A stretch of DNA of 64,000 nucleotides, taken from Desulfovibrio sp. JC010. Its GTDB lineage: Bacteria > Desulfobacterota > Desulfovibrionia > Desulfovibrionales > Desulfovibrionaceae. Positions 34,254 to 43,127 of this stretch are shown here, piece after piece (the stretch's first letter is position 1; each line of letters opens with the position of its first letter). The stretch spans positions 1 to 64,000 of the forward strand of contig NZ_VOIQ01000012.1 in the NCBI RefSeq assembly GCF_010470675.1, in the 5' to 3' direction. Made by a program: the position numbers and the translations under genes. The notes under the pieces are model-generated. The model worked only from the letters and a program-made list of their open reading frames with translations, was not told the DNA's origin and did no database searches.

Positions 34254-34282
34254 CTCCCCCGTAACATAAAGTTACGGGGGAG
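34254..34282. terminator. Hairpin between convergent antitoxin and peptide-transporter genes
   Basis: The stem CTCCCCCGTAAC/GTTACGGGGGAG is very stable, with only weak T-rich tails (TCTTCATTTC on plus, TCCTTGTTAAAAA on minus). It probably ends both transcripts. Confidence 0.6.
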
Positions 34283-34312
34283 CTCTTCATTTCATACTTA
34301 TCAGAACAATCT

Positions 34313-35338
34313 CTACAAACTAATCCACTCATCCCGTTTATCTGCCAGATGGCAGCAGGTGCGGTGGTTCTCGCCGAGTTTCTTGTCCTGCGGGGCCTTC
34401 TCACGGCAGATATCCATGGCGTGGGCGCAGCGGGGGTGGAAGTGGCAGCCCTGCGGCGGATCGAGGGGCGAGGGGATTTCGCCTTTGAGCGGGGCGAAGT
34501 CCACGTCGCGTTTGTCCAGTCTGGGAACCTCGTTCAAGAGGGCCTGTGTGTAGGGGTGGAACGGTTTGCTGAACAGCTGCTCCACGGTTCCTACTTCGAC
34601 CACCCGACCGAGATACATTACCGCGATGCGATCCGAGATGTGCTCGACCACGCCGAGGTCGTGGCTGATGAACAGACAGGTCAGGTTCAGCTCTTTGCGC
34701 AGGGTCATGAACAGGTTCAGAATCTGGGCCTGAATGGATACGTCCAGCGCGGCTACTGATTCATCACAGATCAAACATTCCGGTTGCATGGCCATGGCAC
34801 GCGCAATACCGATTCTCTGGCGCTGACCGCCGGAGAACTGGTGCGGGTAGCGGTTTTTGTAGCTGGGGTCCAGTCCGCAGCGGAGCATGACATCAGCCAG
34901 ATATTTATTGAATCCGGCCTTGTCGGTCAGCCCGTGGTAGAGTGGTGCTTCACCGATGATCTGGTTGACCCTTTTACGCGGATTCAGCGAAGCAAAGGGG
35001 TCCTGAAAGATCATCTGCACATTGCGCGCGTAGTCCATGTGTTCATCGGAACTCATGTCCGCGACGTTTTGGCCCTTGTAGAAAATATCCCCGCCTGACG
35101 GATCGAGAATTTCGCAGAGCATGCGGCCCAGCGTGGATTTACCGCAGCCGGATTCGCCCACCAGTCCCAGCACTTCACCGGGCATGATGTCGAGGTTGAC
35201 GCTGTCCACGGCCTGAACCCGCTCTTCGCGCAGGTTTGAACCAAGCTTTTGTGCTATCTTACCCGCAAAGTCCAGCTTCTTAACGAAGACTTTGCTGAGG
35301 TCTTTGCAACTCAAAAATGGTGTAGTTTTATCTGACAT
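34313..35338 (-). CDS. Peptide ABC transporter ATP-binding protein (DppF/OppF family)
   Basis: A 341-residue ATPase with Walker [15 protein letters not shown], the signature [14 protein letters not shown], Walker [13 protein letters not shown] and the C-terminal oligopeptide-transporter domain with its Cys cluster ([14 protein letters not shown]), which may hold an iron-sulfur site. It energises peptide import with the DppD-like partner. I start it at ATG 35338 (GGAGGG upstream). The frame continues to 35401, but that extension is the translation of a dispersed repeat and is not family sequence. It is the last gene of the operon. Confidence 0.93.
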   Translation of the reverse strand: MSDKTTPFLSCKDLSKVFVKKLDFAGKIAQKLGSNLREERVQAVDSVNLDIMPGEVLGLVGESGCGKSTLGRMLCEILDPSGGDIFYKGQNVADMSSDEHMDYARNVQMIFQDPFASLNPRKRVNQIIGEAPLYHGLTDKAGFNKYLADVMLRCGLDPSYKNRYPHQFSGGQRQRIGIARAMAMQPECLICDESVAALDVSIQAQILNLFMTLRKELNLTCLFISHDLGVVEHISDRIAVMYLGRVVEVGTVEQLFSKPFHPYTQALLNEVPRLDKRDVDFAPLKGEIPSPLDPPQGCHFHPRCAHAMDICREKAPQDKKLGENHRTCCHLADKRDEWISL

Positions 35339-35349
35339 ATATTTGATTC

Positions 35350-35428
35350 CCTCCGGGGGCCAAAGAAACTTTTTGTAAAAAGTATTCTCTGGACTCTTCA
35401 AAAACTTTTATCGGGGCTTCGCCGCGTT
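35350..35428 (-). repeat. Dispersed palindromic element, inverted copy between oppD- and oppF-like genes
   Basis: On the minus strand: GCGGCGAAGCCCCGATAAAA, GTTTTTGAAGAGTCC, a stem of ACTTTTTACAAAAAGT type, then GGCCCCCGGAGGG. The flanking blocks match those of the element at 42283-42372 (GCGGCGAAGCC...GGCCCCCGG). It faces the copy at 35511-35582. Its sequence supplies the spurious N-terminal codons of the ATPase frame. Confidence 0.6.
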
Positions 35429-35510
35429 GTAAGTTAAAACTTGCGTGCGATGAAGCACACCCCAACGTGGGAAAACGTTATTTAAATCTATTTTGGACTT
35501 CTATCCCCAG

Positions 35511-35582
35511 CAGCAAAGCCTACTAAAAGGTTTTGGGATTCTTAAACCCTTTTGCAAAAGGGTTTAAGCCGCCGGAGGCAAA
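35511..35582 (-). repeat. Dispersed 3'-end palindromic element after the oppD-like gene
   Basis: Just downstream of the leftward stop at 35589. On the minus strand: TTTGCCTCCGGCGGC, the palindrome TTAAACCCTTTTGCAAAAGG plus GTTTAA, then GAATCCCAAAACCTTTTAGT. The core palindrome is identical to that of the copy at 33386. It may partly terminate the operon before the final ATPase gene. Confidence 0.75.
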
Positions 35583-35588
35583 TCTTTT

Positions 35589-36551
35589 CTATAAAGGATG
35601 ATGGCAGCGAACTATGCGTCCATTTCCCATATTTGCCCGTTCAGGGGCAACCATACATCGATCGTTAGCGTAGGGGCAGCGCATCCTGAAGGAGCATCCT
35701 TCGGGGATATTGATCAGCGACGGGGTCATGCCCGGAATCTGGAACAGCGGTTCGCCGCGCTTGTTGCGGCTGGGAACCGACCCGATCAGCCCGTGGGTGT
35801 ACGGATGCATGGGATGGTCGAGGATTTCCTCAACATTGCCCTGCTCGATAATCCGTCCGGCGTACATTACCGCTACCTTGTGGGCCAGTCCGGCTACAAC
35901 GGTGAGGTCGTGGGTGATCCAGATCAGGGCCATTCCGGTCTTGCGGCAGAGGGCCTGCATCTCGGCAAGAATCTGGCTCTGGATGGTCACGTCCAGCGCG
36001 GTAGTCGGTTCGTCGGCAATGATCAGGTCCGGCTTGTTCAAGAGGCCGATGGCGATGGCAACACGCTGGCGCATACCGCCGGAGAACTGGTGCGGGTAGG
36101 CCTTGATGCGTTCTTCCGGTGAGGGAATACCGACCATGGCAAGGGCCTCGATGGAACGGCGGCGCGCTTCGTCCTTGGAGACCTTTTCGTGGGCGGTGAT
36201 GGCTTCCATCATCTGGGTGTCGATGCGGAGCACCGGGTTCAGGGTCATCATGGGATCCTGAAAGATCATGGAGACCTTGGCGCCACGGAATTTACGCCAC
36301 TCTTCCTCGGACTGGCCGATGATTTCCTGTCCTTTGAATTTGACCGACCCCCCGGCGATTTCCCCCGGAGGATCAACAAGGCCCATGACCGAGAAACCTG
36401 TTACGGATTTACCGGAACCGGATTCACCCACAATGCCGACAATCTCGCCCTTGCCGATATCGAGACTGATGTCATCAACGGCCTTGGCAACCCCGGCACG
36501 GGTGTAAAAGTAGGTCTTGAGATTCTGTATGCTGAGAATATTTTCACTCAT
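35589..36551 (-). CDS. Peptide ABC transporter ATP-binding protein (DppD/OppD family)
   Basis: A 320-residue ATPase: Walker A GESGSGKSV, the signature FSGGMRQRVAIAIG, Walker B LIIADEPTTALD, and the C-terminal oligopeptide domain with conserved Cys (CSFRMRCPYANDRC). It pairs with the DppF-like subunit under the two permeases. Its start overlaps the permease stop by 4 bp (translational coupling). A gap of about 250 bp containing two facing repeats separates it from the next operon gene. Confidence 0.94.
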   Translation of the reverse strand: MSENILSIQNLKTYFYTRAGVAKAVDDISLDIGKGEIVGIVGESGSGKSVTGFSVMGLVDPPGEIAGGSVKFKGQEIIGQSEEEWRKFRGAKVSMIFQDPMMTLNPVLRIDTQMMEAITAHEKVSKDEARRRSIEALAMVGIPSPEERIKAYPHQFSGGMRQRVAIAIGLLNKPDLIIADEPTTALDVTIQSQILAEMQALCRKTGMALIWITHDLTVVAGLAHKVAVMYAGRIIEQGNVEEILDHPMHPYTHGLIGSVPSRNKRGEPLFQIPGMTPSLINIPEGCSFRMRCPYANDRCMVAPERANMGNGRIVRCHHPL

Positions 36552-37459
36552 TTTTTCAACCTCGGGTTCAGAACATCACGTAAGCGGTCACCAACAAGGT
36601 TGATGGATACGATGAGAACGAGCAGGGCTACACCGGGATAAAAACTGATCCAGTAGTAACCGGACTGCAGATATTTGAAGCCGTTGGCAATGAGCAGACC
36701 CAGCGAGGGCTGGGTGATGGGCATACCCAGTCCGAGAAAGGAGAGGGTGGCCTCAAGGGCGATGGCTCCGGCTACTTTCACGGTGGAGATAACGATCAGT
36801 TCCGGGGTACAGTTGGGCAGTACGTGTCCGAACATGATCCTGTTCCGGGGCAGGGCCAGACATTTGGCCGCTTCCACATATTCTTTGCGGCGTTCCACCA
36901 GCACGTTACTGCGGATGGCGCGGGCATAGTAGGCCCACTGCACAATGACCAGCGAGAGGATGATCTTATCAACCCCCTTGCCCAGTATGGCCAGAAGTAT
37001 CAGGGCCACCAGGATGGCCGGGAAACTCAGCTGTAAATCCACCACACGCATGATGAAGGAGTCCGTGCGCCCGCCGATAAAGGAGGCCCAGAGACCGATG
37101 ATGGAGCCGACGACCAGCGCGATGACGGTACTCACCACACCGACACCGAGGCTGATACGCAGCCCGTAGAGGATGGCACTGAGCATATCGCGGCCCTGAC
37201 TGTCCGTTCCCAGCCAGTAGGTGATGGATTCGTCCATGGATTTTTCGCCCGGTTCGAGCTTGGAATCCATGATGTCGATGGTCATCAGATCGTACGGGTC
37301 CTGCGGGGAGATGTACGGGGAAGCCAGTGCCACGATGATCATGATGCTGAAGATGATCAGCCCGATGGTGGCGACTTTGCTCTCAAAGTATTCTTTCAGC
37401 GATTGCAGGAGCAGGGATTCGTCCTTTTCCGGCTGCAGTATTTCTTGTGTTTGTGTCAT
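36548..37459 (-). CDS. Peptide ABC transporter permease (DppC/OppC family)
   Basis: A 303-residue inner-membrane permease. The N-terminal OppC extension is followed by about six transmembrane segments, with the EAA coupling motif in YVEAAKCLALPRNRIMFGHVL. It forms the channel with the DppB-like protein. Its start shares a base with the end of the upstream permease gene, so translation is coupled. Confidence 0.94.
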   Translation of the reverse strand: MTQTQEILQPEKDESLLLQSLKEYFESKVATIGLIIFSIMIIVALASPYISPQDPYDLMTIDIMDSKLEPGEKSMDESITYWLGTDSQGRDMLSAILYGLRISLGVGVVSTVIALVVGSIIGLWASFIGGRTDSFIMRVVDLQLSFPAILVALILLAILGKGVDKIILSLVIVQWAYYARAIRSNVLVERRKEYVEAAKCLALPRNRIMFGHVLPNCTPELIVISTVKVAGAIALEATLSFLGLGMPITQPSLGLLIANGFKYLQSGYYWISFYPGVALLVLIVSINLVGDRLRDVLNPRLKK

Positions 37460-38433
37460 TAATTCTGATCTCCAAGTCTTACTCGTGGGTCCAGAATGGA
37501 GTAGATGATATCAACTATTAAGTTGATGATGATAAACATGGTTACGGTGATAAGCAGGTAGGCCACGATTACCGGACGGTCGAGAACGCCGATGGAATCG
37601 ATAACCAGCTTACCCATGCCGGGCCATGAGAAGATTGTCTCGGTGACAACCGCGAATGCGATCAGTCCGCCGAACTCCATACCCAGTACGGTAACTACCG
37701 GGATCATGATATTTTTCATGACGTGCAGACCGATGATGCGGGTATTGGTCAAGCCCTTGGCGCGGGCGAATTTTACGTAATCCATCTGCAGGTTTTCCTG
37801 CACCCCAGCCCGGCTGAGCCTGATGGCCAGCGATGTCTTGAACAGGGCGAGGTTCATGGCCGGGAGGATCAGATGGCGGATGCCGTCCCAGCTTAAGAAG
37901 CTGACCGGAACGCCGAGTATCTCAACGGTTTCCCCGCGTCCTCCGGAGGGCAGCCAGCCCAGATAGACCGAGAAAATGATGATGAACATCAGCCCGACCC
38001 AGAAGGTGGGCAGACTGAAGCCCAGTATGGAAAACCGCATGATACTTCGCCCAAGCAGCGTGTCCGACTTGATCCCGGCGACCATACCCAGTGGAATGCC
38101 GAAAAATACAGCCATGAGCATAGCGGTTACGGCCAGCTCCATGGTGGCGGGCATGCGCTGCATAATCAGCTTGAGCGCGGGTTCGTTGTAGACAAAGGAG
38201 TTGCCCAGATCACCCTGTACCGCGTCCTTGAGGAAGCGCATGTACTGTTCGGGCAAGGGTTTATCGAGGCCGAGTTCCTTGATGGCGCGGTCCCTTTCCG
38301 CCGGGGTGGCGTCGGGAGCGATGAGGATATCCACCGGGTTCCCGATACAGAATACTCCGCCGAAGACCAGCACGGACATGACCAGCAGGACCACGACGGA
38401 TTGTGAAATTCTTCGAATCAAAAATGCGAGCAT
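37459..38433 (-). CDS. Peptide ABC transporter permease (DppB/OppB family)
   Basis: A 324-residue inner-membrane permease. The family N-terminus is AFLIRRISQSVVVLLVMSV; the periplasmic loop is followed by five further membrane segments and the EAA-type loop MDYVKFARAKGLTNTRIIG. Second gene of the operon, 71 bp after the binding-protein gene, with an attenuator-like hairpin between. Confidence 0.94.
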   Translation of the reverse strand: MLAFLIRRISQSVVVLLVMSVLVFGGVFCIGNPVDILIAPDATPAERDRAIKELGLDKPLPEQYMRFLKDAVQGDLGNSFVYNEPALKLIMQRMPATMELAVTAMLMAVFFGIPLGMVAGIKSDTLLGRSIMRFSILGFSLPTFWVGLMFIIIFSVYLGWLPSGGRGETVEILGVPVSFLSWDGIRHLILPAMNLALFKTSLAIRLSRAGVQENLQMDYVKFARAKGLTNTRIIGLHVMKNIMIPVVTVLGMEFGGLIAFAVVTETIFSWPGMGKLVIDSIGVLDRPVIVAYLLITVTMFIIINLIVDIIYSILDPRVRLGDQN

Positions 38434-38447
38434 CTATTTTGCTCCAG

Positions 38448-38480
38448 TAAAAAGGGGACGTACCAAGTACGCCCCCTTTT
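38448..38480 (-). terminator. Attenuator-type hairpin between binding-protein and permease genes
   Basis: On the minus strand AAAAGGGGGCGTAC pairs with GTACGTCCCCTTTT, then a short T-run. It sits between the first and second operon genes. In ABC importers such hairpins make the binding protein more abundant than the membrane parts. Confidence 0.7.
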
Positions 38481-38504
38481 GTTTAGACAATTTAAGTGAG
38501 CGTA

Positions 38505-40076
38505 CTATTTAGTGACTTTAATGTCGCGAGGCAGAGTGTAACCGTCGGTGCGGCCGTTGTACTCAAGTCCTTTCTTGGAACCCCAGACGTTTACCTGATA
38601 GTGAATGGGGATAATGCCCAGATCGCCGATACCCATTTCAGTGGCCTTGATGATCAGTTCGTTGTGCTTTGCAGGATCAACGGTGACCAGAGCCTTTTCG
38701 AGGGTGGCGTCAAGATCGGGGTTGGAGTAGCGGCCGCGGTTGGAGGAGCCGAAACCCTTTTCTTTATCGTAGGTGTGCAGCAGGGCACCGATGCAGTTGG
38801 ACTGTTCACCGGTATCAGTTGCCCAGCCTACGAGCATGAAGCTGAACTCAAGCTTGGAAGCGCGGCCGAAGTATACACTCTTGGGCATGGTGTTTACTTC
38901 AGTCTTGATGCCGATCTTGGTCAGCATCTGTGCGATGGCCTGTGCGATGTCGGCATCATTCACGTAGCGGTCGTTGGGACCGTGGATGACCAGTTTGAAA
39001 CCTTCGGGGTATCCGGCGTCGGCGAGCAGTACTTTTGCCCCTTTGGGGTCGTATTCTTCAGCCTTGAGGCGTTTGCTGGTGCCTTCGTAACCATCGGGAA
39101 CCATCTGGCTTGCGGGTACTGCAAGACCGTCCATGATGCGGCCGGCGATGGCGCGGCGGTTGATGGCCTTGGAGATGGCTTTACGCACGCGGAAGTCTTT
39201 CAGGGGGTTCTTGATTTTTTCACCGTTGTTACCGGATACGGTGGGGGAATCATCGCGGTCGGTATCGAGGTGCAGGTAGATCAGACGGGTGGAGGGAGAT
39301 TCGGAAAGGGTCAGCTTTTTGTTTTCAGCCAGACCGTCAACGTCTGCCGGAGGCACGAAGTTGATCATATCCACATCGCCGGACTTAAGTGCTGCTACAC
39401 GGGTACCGTCGTTGGTGATGGGGCGGACAATGATTTCTTCCCAAGGCATTTTTTCGCCCCAGTAGTTGTCATTGCGCTTGTAGATGATTTTATCACCGCG
39501 TTCCCATTTAACCAGCGCGTAAGGTCCGGTACCGATACAGGCTTTGCCGGAGTTGAAATCTTCAGTGGAAGCACCTTCAGCGTTCTTTTTGGAAATGATG
39601 GGGAAAGCCGCCATCTGACGGGGAAGAAGCGGAGCTGGTGCTTCAGTGGTGAAGCGGATGGTCAGCGGGTCAACAATGTCGATCTTCTGGATATTGGAAA
39701 CAAATCCGGTGAAGGAAGAAGGACTGTTGGGTACGTTGGGGATGCGTTCAATGGTGAATTTTACGTCTTCAGCAGTGAACGGGGAACCATCGTGAAATTT
39801 TACGCCTTCACGGAGTTTGAATTCCCATACATTGTCGGAAACCGGTTTCCAGGAAGTAGCCAGACCGGGCTGGAGTTTCTGCCTGTTGTCCTGACGGACC
39901 AGCTTGTCGAAAACATACAGGGACTGCATGTTGTTGGCTGAGACATTGTGGAAATGGGGGTCGAGAGAGGTGGGTTCACCTTTCAGGCCGAGGGTCAGTT
40001 TTTCTGCATGGGCCATGGTTGCTCCGAGGGTGAAGCAAGCCATGATAGCAAGAACAATCAATAGTTTTTGGCGCAT
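38505..40076 (-). CDS. Peptide ABC transporter substrate-binding protein (SBP family 5)
   Basis: A 523-residue periplasmic protein. The signal peptide has a hydrophobic core at residues 5-20 with an AHA cleavage motif near 25. The mature part is DppA/OppA-like: LTLGLKGEPTSLDPHFHN at the start, then FKLREGVKFHDGSPFTAEDV and the C-terminal YQVNVWGSKKGLEY. Likely ligands are di- or oligopeptides. AAGGAG precedes the ATG. It is the first gene of the five-gene importer operon; the plausible promoter lies in 40077-40180, which is AT-rich and gene-free. Confidence 0.94.
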   Translation of the reverse strand: MRQKLLIVLAIMACFTLGATMAHAEKLTLGLKGEPTSLDPHFHNVSANNMQSLYVFDKLVRQDNRQKLQPGLATSWKPVSDNVWEFKLREGVKFHDGSPFTAEDVKFTIERIPNVPNSPSSFTGFVSNIQKIDIVDPLTIRFTTEAPAPLLPRQMAAFPIISKKNAEGASTEDFNSGKACIGTGPYALVKWERGDKIIYKRNDNYWGEKMPWEEIIVRPITNDGTRVAALKSGDVDMINFVPPADVDGLAENKKLTLSESPSTRLIYLHLDTDRDDSPTVSGNNGEKIKNPLKDFRVRKAISKAINRRAIAGRIMDGLAVPASQMVPDGYEGTSKRLKAEEYDPKGAKVLLADAGYPEGFKLVIHGPNDRYVNDADIAQAIAQMLTKIGIKTEVNTMPKSVYFGRASKLEFSFMLVGWATDTGEQSNCIGALLHTYDKEKGFGSSNRGRYSNPDLDATLEKALVTVDPAKHNELIIKATEMGIGDLGIIPIHYQVNVWGSKKGLEYNGRTDGYTLPRDIKVTK

Positions 40077-40250
40077 TCAATACTCCTTTTTTCACTGTCT
40101 TATAAAACCAGCTCTAACTTACATAAATCTGATCTGAAATCAAGGTTTTGATTATTTAAGAATTAATGAATGCGGAAATATGGGCGCGGAATTTTTGTTG
40201 TTTCGTTGTGAAGGGGGAGGATTTTGATTAATCAATCAATGTCGAGTGTT

Positions 40251-40790
40251 TTATGTAACATAATGGCGGTGTTGTGATTGCTTTGTCGTCGCATCAATTA
40301 TTTGTCTCGAATTTTCAATTCTGCGTTGCAGTGGTCCGTTAATATTATGGAATGGAATGTTGCGTTGTTTAAGTTCCTTAATAAACAGCTGTTGCATGTA
40401 TTCTCGTTCTCCCGGCATGTCGCGTTGTCCGTCAGCTTTCCATTCAATATCTATGTCGCAAAGCAGGTAGATAGACGGCCCGAGATATTTAAGCTTTTGT
40501 TCAAGCCAGCCGGGATATTCATTGAAGTAGTGCTTGGCGTAGACAATTGATGAGATAATGTCGGTATCGCAGATGATCAGCTCCGCTCCTCTGGTTGCAG
40601 CTTCAGCTTCAAGTTGCAATTGGCCCTGCGCAATAGGGATTACGTCGTCTATGGTCAGGTTGCCGTCCTTCATTTTGAAGTACTCGCGCAGGTATTCTGG
40701 TACGGGGTCCACTTTGTAATGCTTGGCCAATGCTGCGGCGAGAGTTGATTTTCCGGTGCATTCGGACCCGGTGAGCACTACGCGGAGCAT
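40251..40790 (-). CDS. NadR-like nicotinamide riboside kinase / P-loop ATPase
   Basis: A 179-residue P-loop protein with Walker A GSECTGKSTL, the EYLREYF segment characteristic of the NadR kinase domain, and CDTDIISS. It resembles the C-terminal ribosylnicotinamide kinase part of NadR, without the adenylyltransferase or HTH parts. It probably phosphorylates nicotinamide riboside to NMN. It overlaps the end of the pnuC gene by 13 bp, so transport and trapping of the vitamin are coupled. Confidence 0.88.
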   Translation of the reverse strand: MLRVVLTGSECTGKSTLAAALAKHYKVDPVPEYLREYFKMKDGNLTIDDVIPIAQGQLQLEAEAATRGAELIICDTDIISSIVYAKHYFNEYPGWLEQKLKYLGPSIYLLCDIDIEWKADGQRDMPGEREYMQQLFIKELKQRNIPFHNINGPLQRRIENSRQIIDATTKQSQHRHYVT

Positions 40791-41398
40791 GCACGTTCCC
40801 GGTCGGCGCGGTAGGATTTAAGCCAACTGATGAAGCCGAGCACGGCCATAGCGGTGTAGACGGCCATAAGTCCGCTGTATCCGGTCCAGCCTTTGGCGTA
40901 ATAAATGCCGATATACATGACATCGGCAGTGATCCAGAGCAGCCAGTTTTCCAGATATTTTTTAGCCAGAAGATACTGGGCGATGAGTGAGATGATAGTG
41001 GTCAACGCGTCCCACCACGGGAAGGAGGCTTCGAGGTAGTTTTCCATGAGATATCCGGTGGGAATGAAGGCAGCAAGTCCGATCAAAGCCAGCCGCAGGC
41101 CGAGTTTACGGTCCACGCGTTGGACCTCGAGCGGGGTGTTGTCTCTGCCGCCGCGCAGCCATTGATACCAGCCGTAAAAGCCGAGCACCACGTAGACAAA
41201 TTGCAGGAAGGCATCGGAATAGAGTTTGCCCTGAAAGACAATGACCATCCAGATCCCCACACTGACGATGCCGAAGGGCCAGCAGAGCGGATTCTGACGC
41301 ACACTCAAAAATATGTAGATTAGCCCGGTGGCTATGGAAAGCTGTTCGCCGAGGCTCATGGAGTTTATGAAATTTATGATGAAGTTTATGAGTTCCAT
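40778..41398 (-). CDS. pnuC: Nicotinamide riboside transporter PnuC
   Basis: A 206-residue inner-membrane protein with about seven hydrophobic segments. It has the family pattern NPLCWPFGIVSVGIWMVIVF, FVYVVLGFYGWYQW and the C-terminal WITADVMYIGIYYAKGW, residues that line the substrate channel in PnuC structures. It moves nicotinamide riboside by facilitated diffusion; the downstream kinase traps it. The leader (41399-41582) shows no recognisable riboswitch by eye. Confidence 0.92.
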   Translation of the reverse strand: MELINFIINFINSMSLGEQLSIATGLIYIFLSVRQNPLCWPFGIVSVGIWMVIVFQGKLYSDAFLQFVYVVLGFYGWYQWLRGGRDNTPLEVQRVDRKLGLRLALIGLAAFIPTGYLMENYLEASFPWWDALTTIISLIAQYLLAKKYLENWLLWITADVMYIGIYYAKGWTGYSGLMAVYTAMAVLGFISWLKSYRADRERACSA

Positions 41399-41582
41399 AT
41401 CTGTCCTGAATTGTTCGATTGTTGTTTACCGGGCGGATGTTATCAGTTTCCGGTATAAAGTCCATTTGGCGCGCTGGCTGTTTTTTTAGATCTGTACTGC
41501 TTGGATTTGCTGTTGCTGTATATTTTAGGGTACAGATTGTTTTGCTATACGGGTATGAAATTATGAACCCAAGGAGAAAGTT

Positions 41583-42272
41583 ATGAAAACTCTCGGAATT
41601 CTCGGCGGTATGAGCTGGGAATCTACTATATCATATTATAAGAAGCTCAATGAAGGTGTGCGCGATTATCTGGGCGGGCTGCATTCCTGCCGCATGGTCA
41701 TGCACAGTGTTGATTTTGCTCCCTTTGCGCAGCAGATGGGGCAGAATGACTGGGAATCCATCACTGCCGGGCTGGTCAATGGAGCCAAATCCGTTGAAGC
41801 AGGTGGTGCGGATGCGCTGATCATCGCCACCAACACCATGCATAAAGCTGCCGCTGATGTGCAGGCGGCAGTTGATATCCCCTTGCTGCACATGGCTGAT
41901 GCAATTGCTGCGGGCGCAGAAAAGACCGGGGCCTCAAAGCTGGGTCTGCTGGGCACAGCTTTCACCATGGAACAGGATTTCCTGTCCCGTCCCTTGAAGG
42001 AAAAATACGGGCTGGATGTGATCGTACCTGATTCTGCCGGACGGTCCATGGTTCACCGCAGCATTTTTGATGAACTTTGCTGCGGAAAACTTATCGATAA
42101 GACCCGTGACGGATACATAAAAATAATTGAAGAAATGGCAGCGCAGGGTGCCGAAGCAATTGTACTCGGCTGTACCGAGATCGGGCTGCTGGTCAAGCCT
42201 GAAGATGTTTCAGTGCCGTTAATTGATACGGTTGAGGCACATGTTGAATTGGCTTTAAATCATATATTGTAA
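41583..42272 (+). CDS. Aspartate/glutamate racemase-family enzyme (YgeA-like)
   Basis: A 229-residue enzyme. It has the family start LGILGGMSWESTISYY; the first catalytic position is Thr in IATNTMHK where classical racemases have Cys, and the second Cys is present in VLGCTEIGLL. The Thr/Cys pair is characteristic of E. coli YgeA, an amino-acid racemase or epimerase. It is cytoplasmic and could make D-amino acids. AAGGAG precedes ATG 41583. It stands alone, and its 3' end faces the LysE gene across a dispersed repeat. Confidence 0.87.
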   Translation: MKTLGILGGMSWESTISYYKKLNEGVRDYLGGLHSCRMVMHSVDFAPFAQQMGQNDWESITAGLVNGAKSVEAGGADALIIATNTMHKAAADVQAAVDIPLLHMADAIAAGAEKTGASKLGLLGTAFTMEQDFLSRPLKEKYGLDVIVPDSAGRSMVHRSIFDELCCGKLIDKTRDGYIKIIEEMAAQGAEAIVLGCTEIGLLVKPEDVSVPLIDTVEAHVELALNHIL

Positions 42273-42282
42273 AGCTATAAAG

Positions 42283-42372
42283 CCAAGCGGCGAAGCCTTA
42301 ATAAAAAGTTTTGGGATTCTTAAACCCTTTTTTAAAAGGGTTTAAGGCCCCCGGCAGGGTCGCCGAAGGCAT
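42283..42372 (-). repeat. Dispersed 3'-end palindromic element between racemase and LysE genes
   Basis: On the minus strand, after the LysE stop: GCCTTCGGCGACCCTGCC, GGGGGCC, the palindrome TTAAACCCTTTTAAAAAAGG plus GTTTAA, then GAATCCCAAAACTTTTTATT and GGCTTCGCCGC. It is the most complete copy seen here, with the outer GCGGCGAAGCC block visible. Confidence 0.75.
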
Positions 42373-42374
42373 TC

Positions 42375-42989
42375 TTACTCAGTAGCAACAGCCACCCCTG
42401 ACCCGATCAAGACCGACCCGGCACAGCGGTTGGCGATTTTCCAGATTTTCGGGCTGCGGATGGCCGCGCGGCTGCGGTCTCCAAGCCATGCGTAGGCCAG
42501 CAGCACGGCCAGCACAGTGGGGATGATCGCGCTGATTACGATTACGGCATCGGTTGCGGTCAGATGCTGCAAATCCATAAAACCGGGCAGAAAGCCGCAG
42601 TAAAATGCGATGACCTTGGGGTTGCCCAGTGATACGCAGAGCCCGGCCAGAAAAGTTTTTCCCAGTCCTTTTTCTTCGGGCAGGGCAGTTTCTTCAACCA
42701 GAGGCGGCGGGGCCATCCAGCATTTGATTCCCAGATATATAAGATAGGCCGCGCCTGCCCATTTCAGAACCACAAATCCTGCCCCCAGTTTTTGGGCGGC
42801 AAACCCCATGCCTAAAAGTACCATGGTCAGGTAGGTGAAATCGCCCATGACAACGCCCACGCAATACAGGGCGGTGGATTTGAATCCACGTGCCACAGAC
42901 TGGGCGATTATTGACATGACTCCCGGTCCGGGAATCAGGGCAAAAATCAAGACTGCAAATATCAGTGCTATTGTGGATGTGACGGTCAT
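42375..42989 (-). CDS. LysE/RhtB-family amino-acid exporter
   Basis: A 204-residue inner-membrane protein with about six hydrophobic segments. The LysE-family start is ALIPGPGVMSIIAQSVARGF and the central loop CVSLGNPKVIAFYCGFLPGF is typical of RhtB-like exporters of amino acids. It may export an amino acid, possibly one handled by the neighbouring racemase (inference). GGAG precedes ATG 42989. Its last 96 codons are duplicated at 44824-45116. Confidence 0.92.
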   Translation of the reverse strand: MTVTSTIALIFAVLIFALIPGPGVMSIIAQSVARGFKSTALYCVGVVMGDFTYLTMVLLGMGFAAQKLGAGFVVLKWAGAAYLIYLGIKCWMAPPPLVEETALPEEKGLGKTFLAGLCVSLGNPKVIAFYCGFLPGFMDLQHLTATDAVIVISAIIPTVLAVLLAYAWLGDRSRAAIRSPKIWKIANRCAGSVLIGSGVAVATE

Positions 42990-43127
42990 TGCTTTACTCC
43001 ATTATTCTGGTTTCTGATTACTCCTGATGTTTTGTCCGGTCCAGCAATTTATCGTTGGCAGCACGGGCGGAGTGGTCTATCAATGGATGATCATAACCCT
43101 AACCGGACCCTTCTCTGGAATTAACGC

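Noticed and set aside
38496-39941. Long open frame of 481 codons opposite the peptide-binding protein gene
   Set aside because: It is antisense to a gene with a clear signal peptide and family match; no ribosome-binding site or domain is seen in it, and its composition is that of a shadow frame.
41399-41582. A riboswitch in the pnuC leader
   Set aside because: No recognisable conserved core or convincing stem arrangement could be seen by eye.
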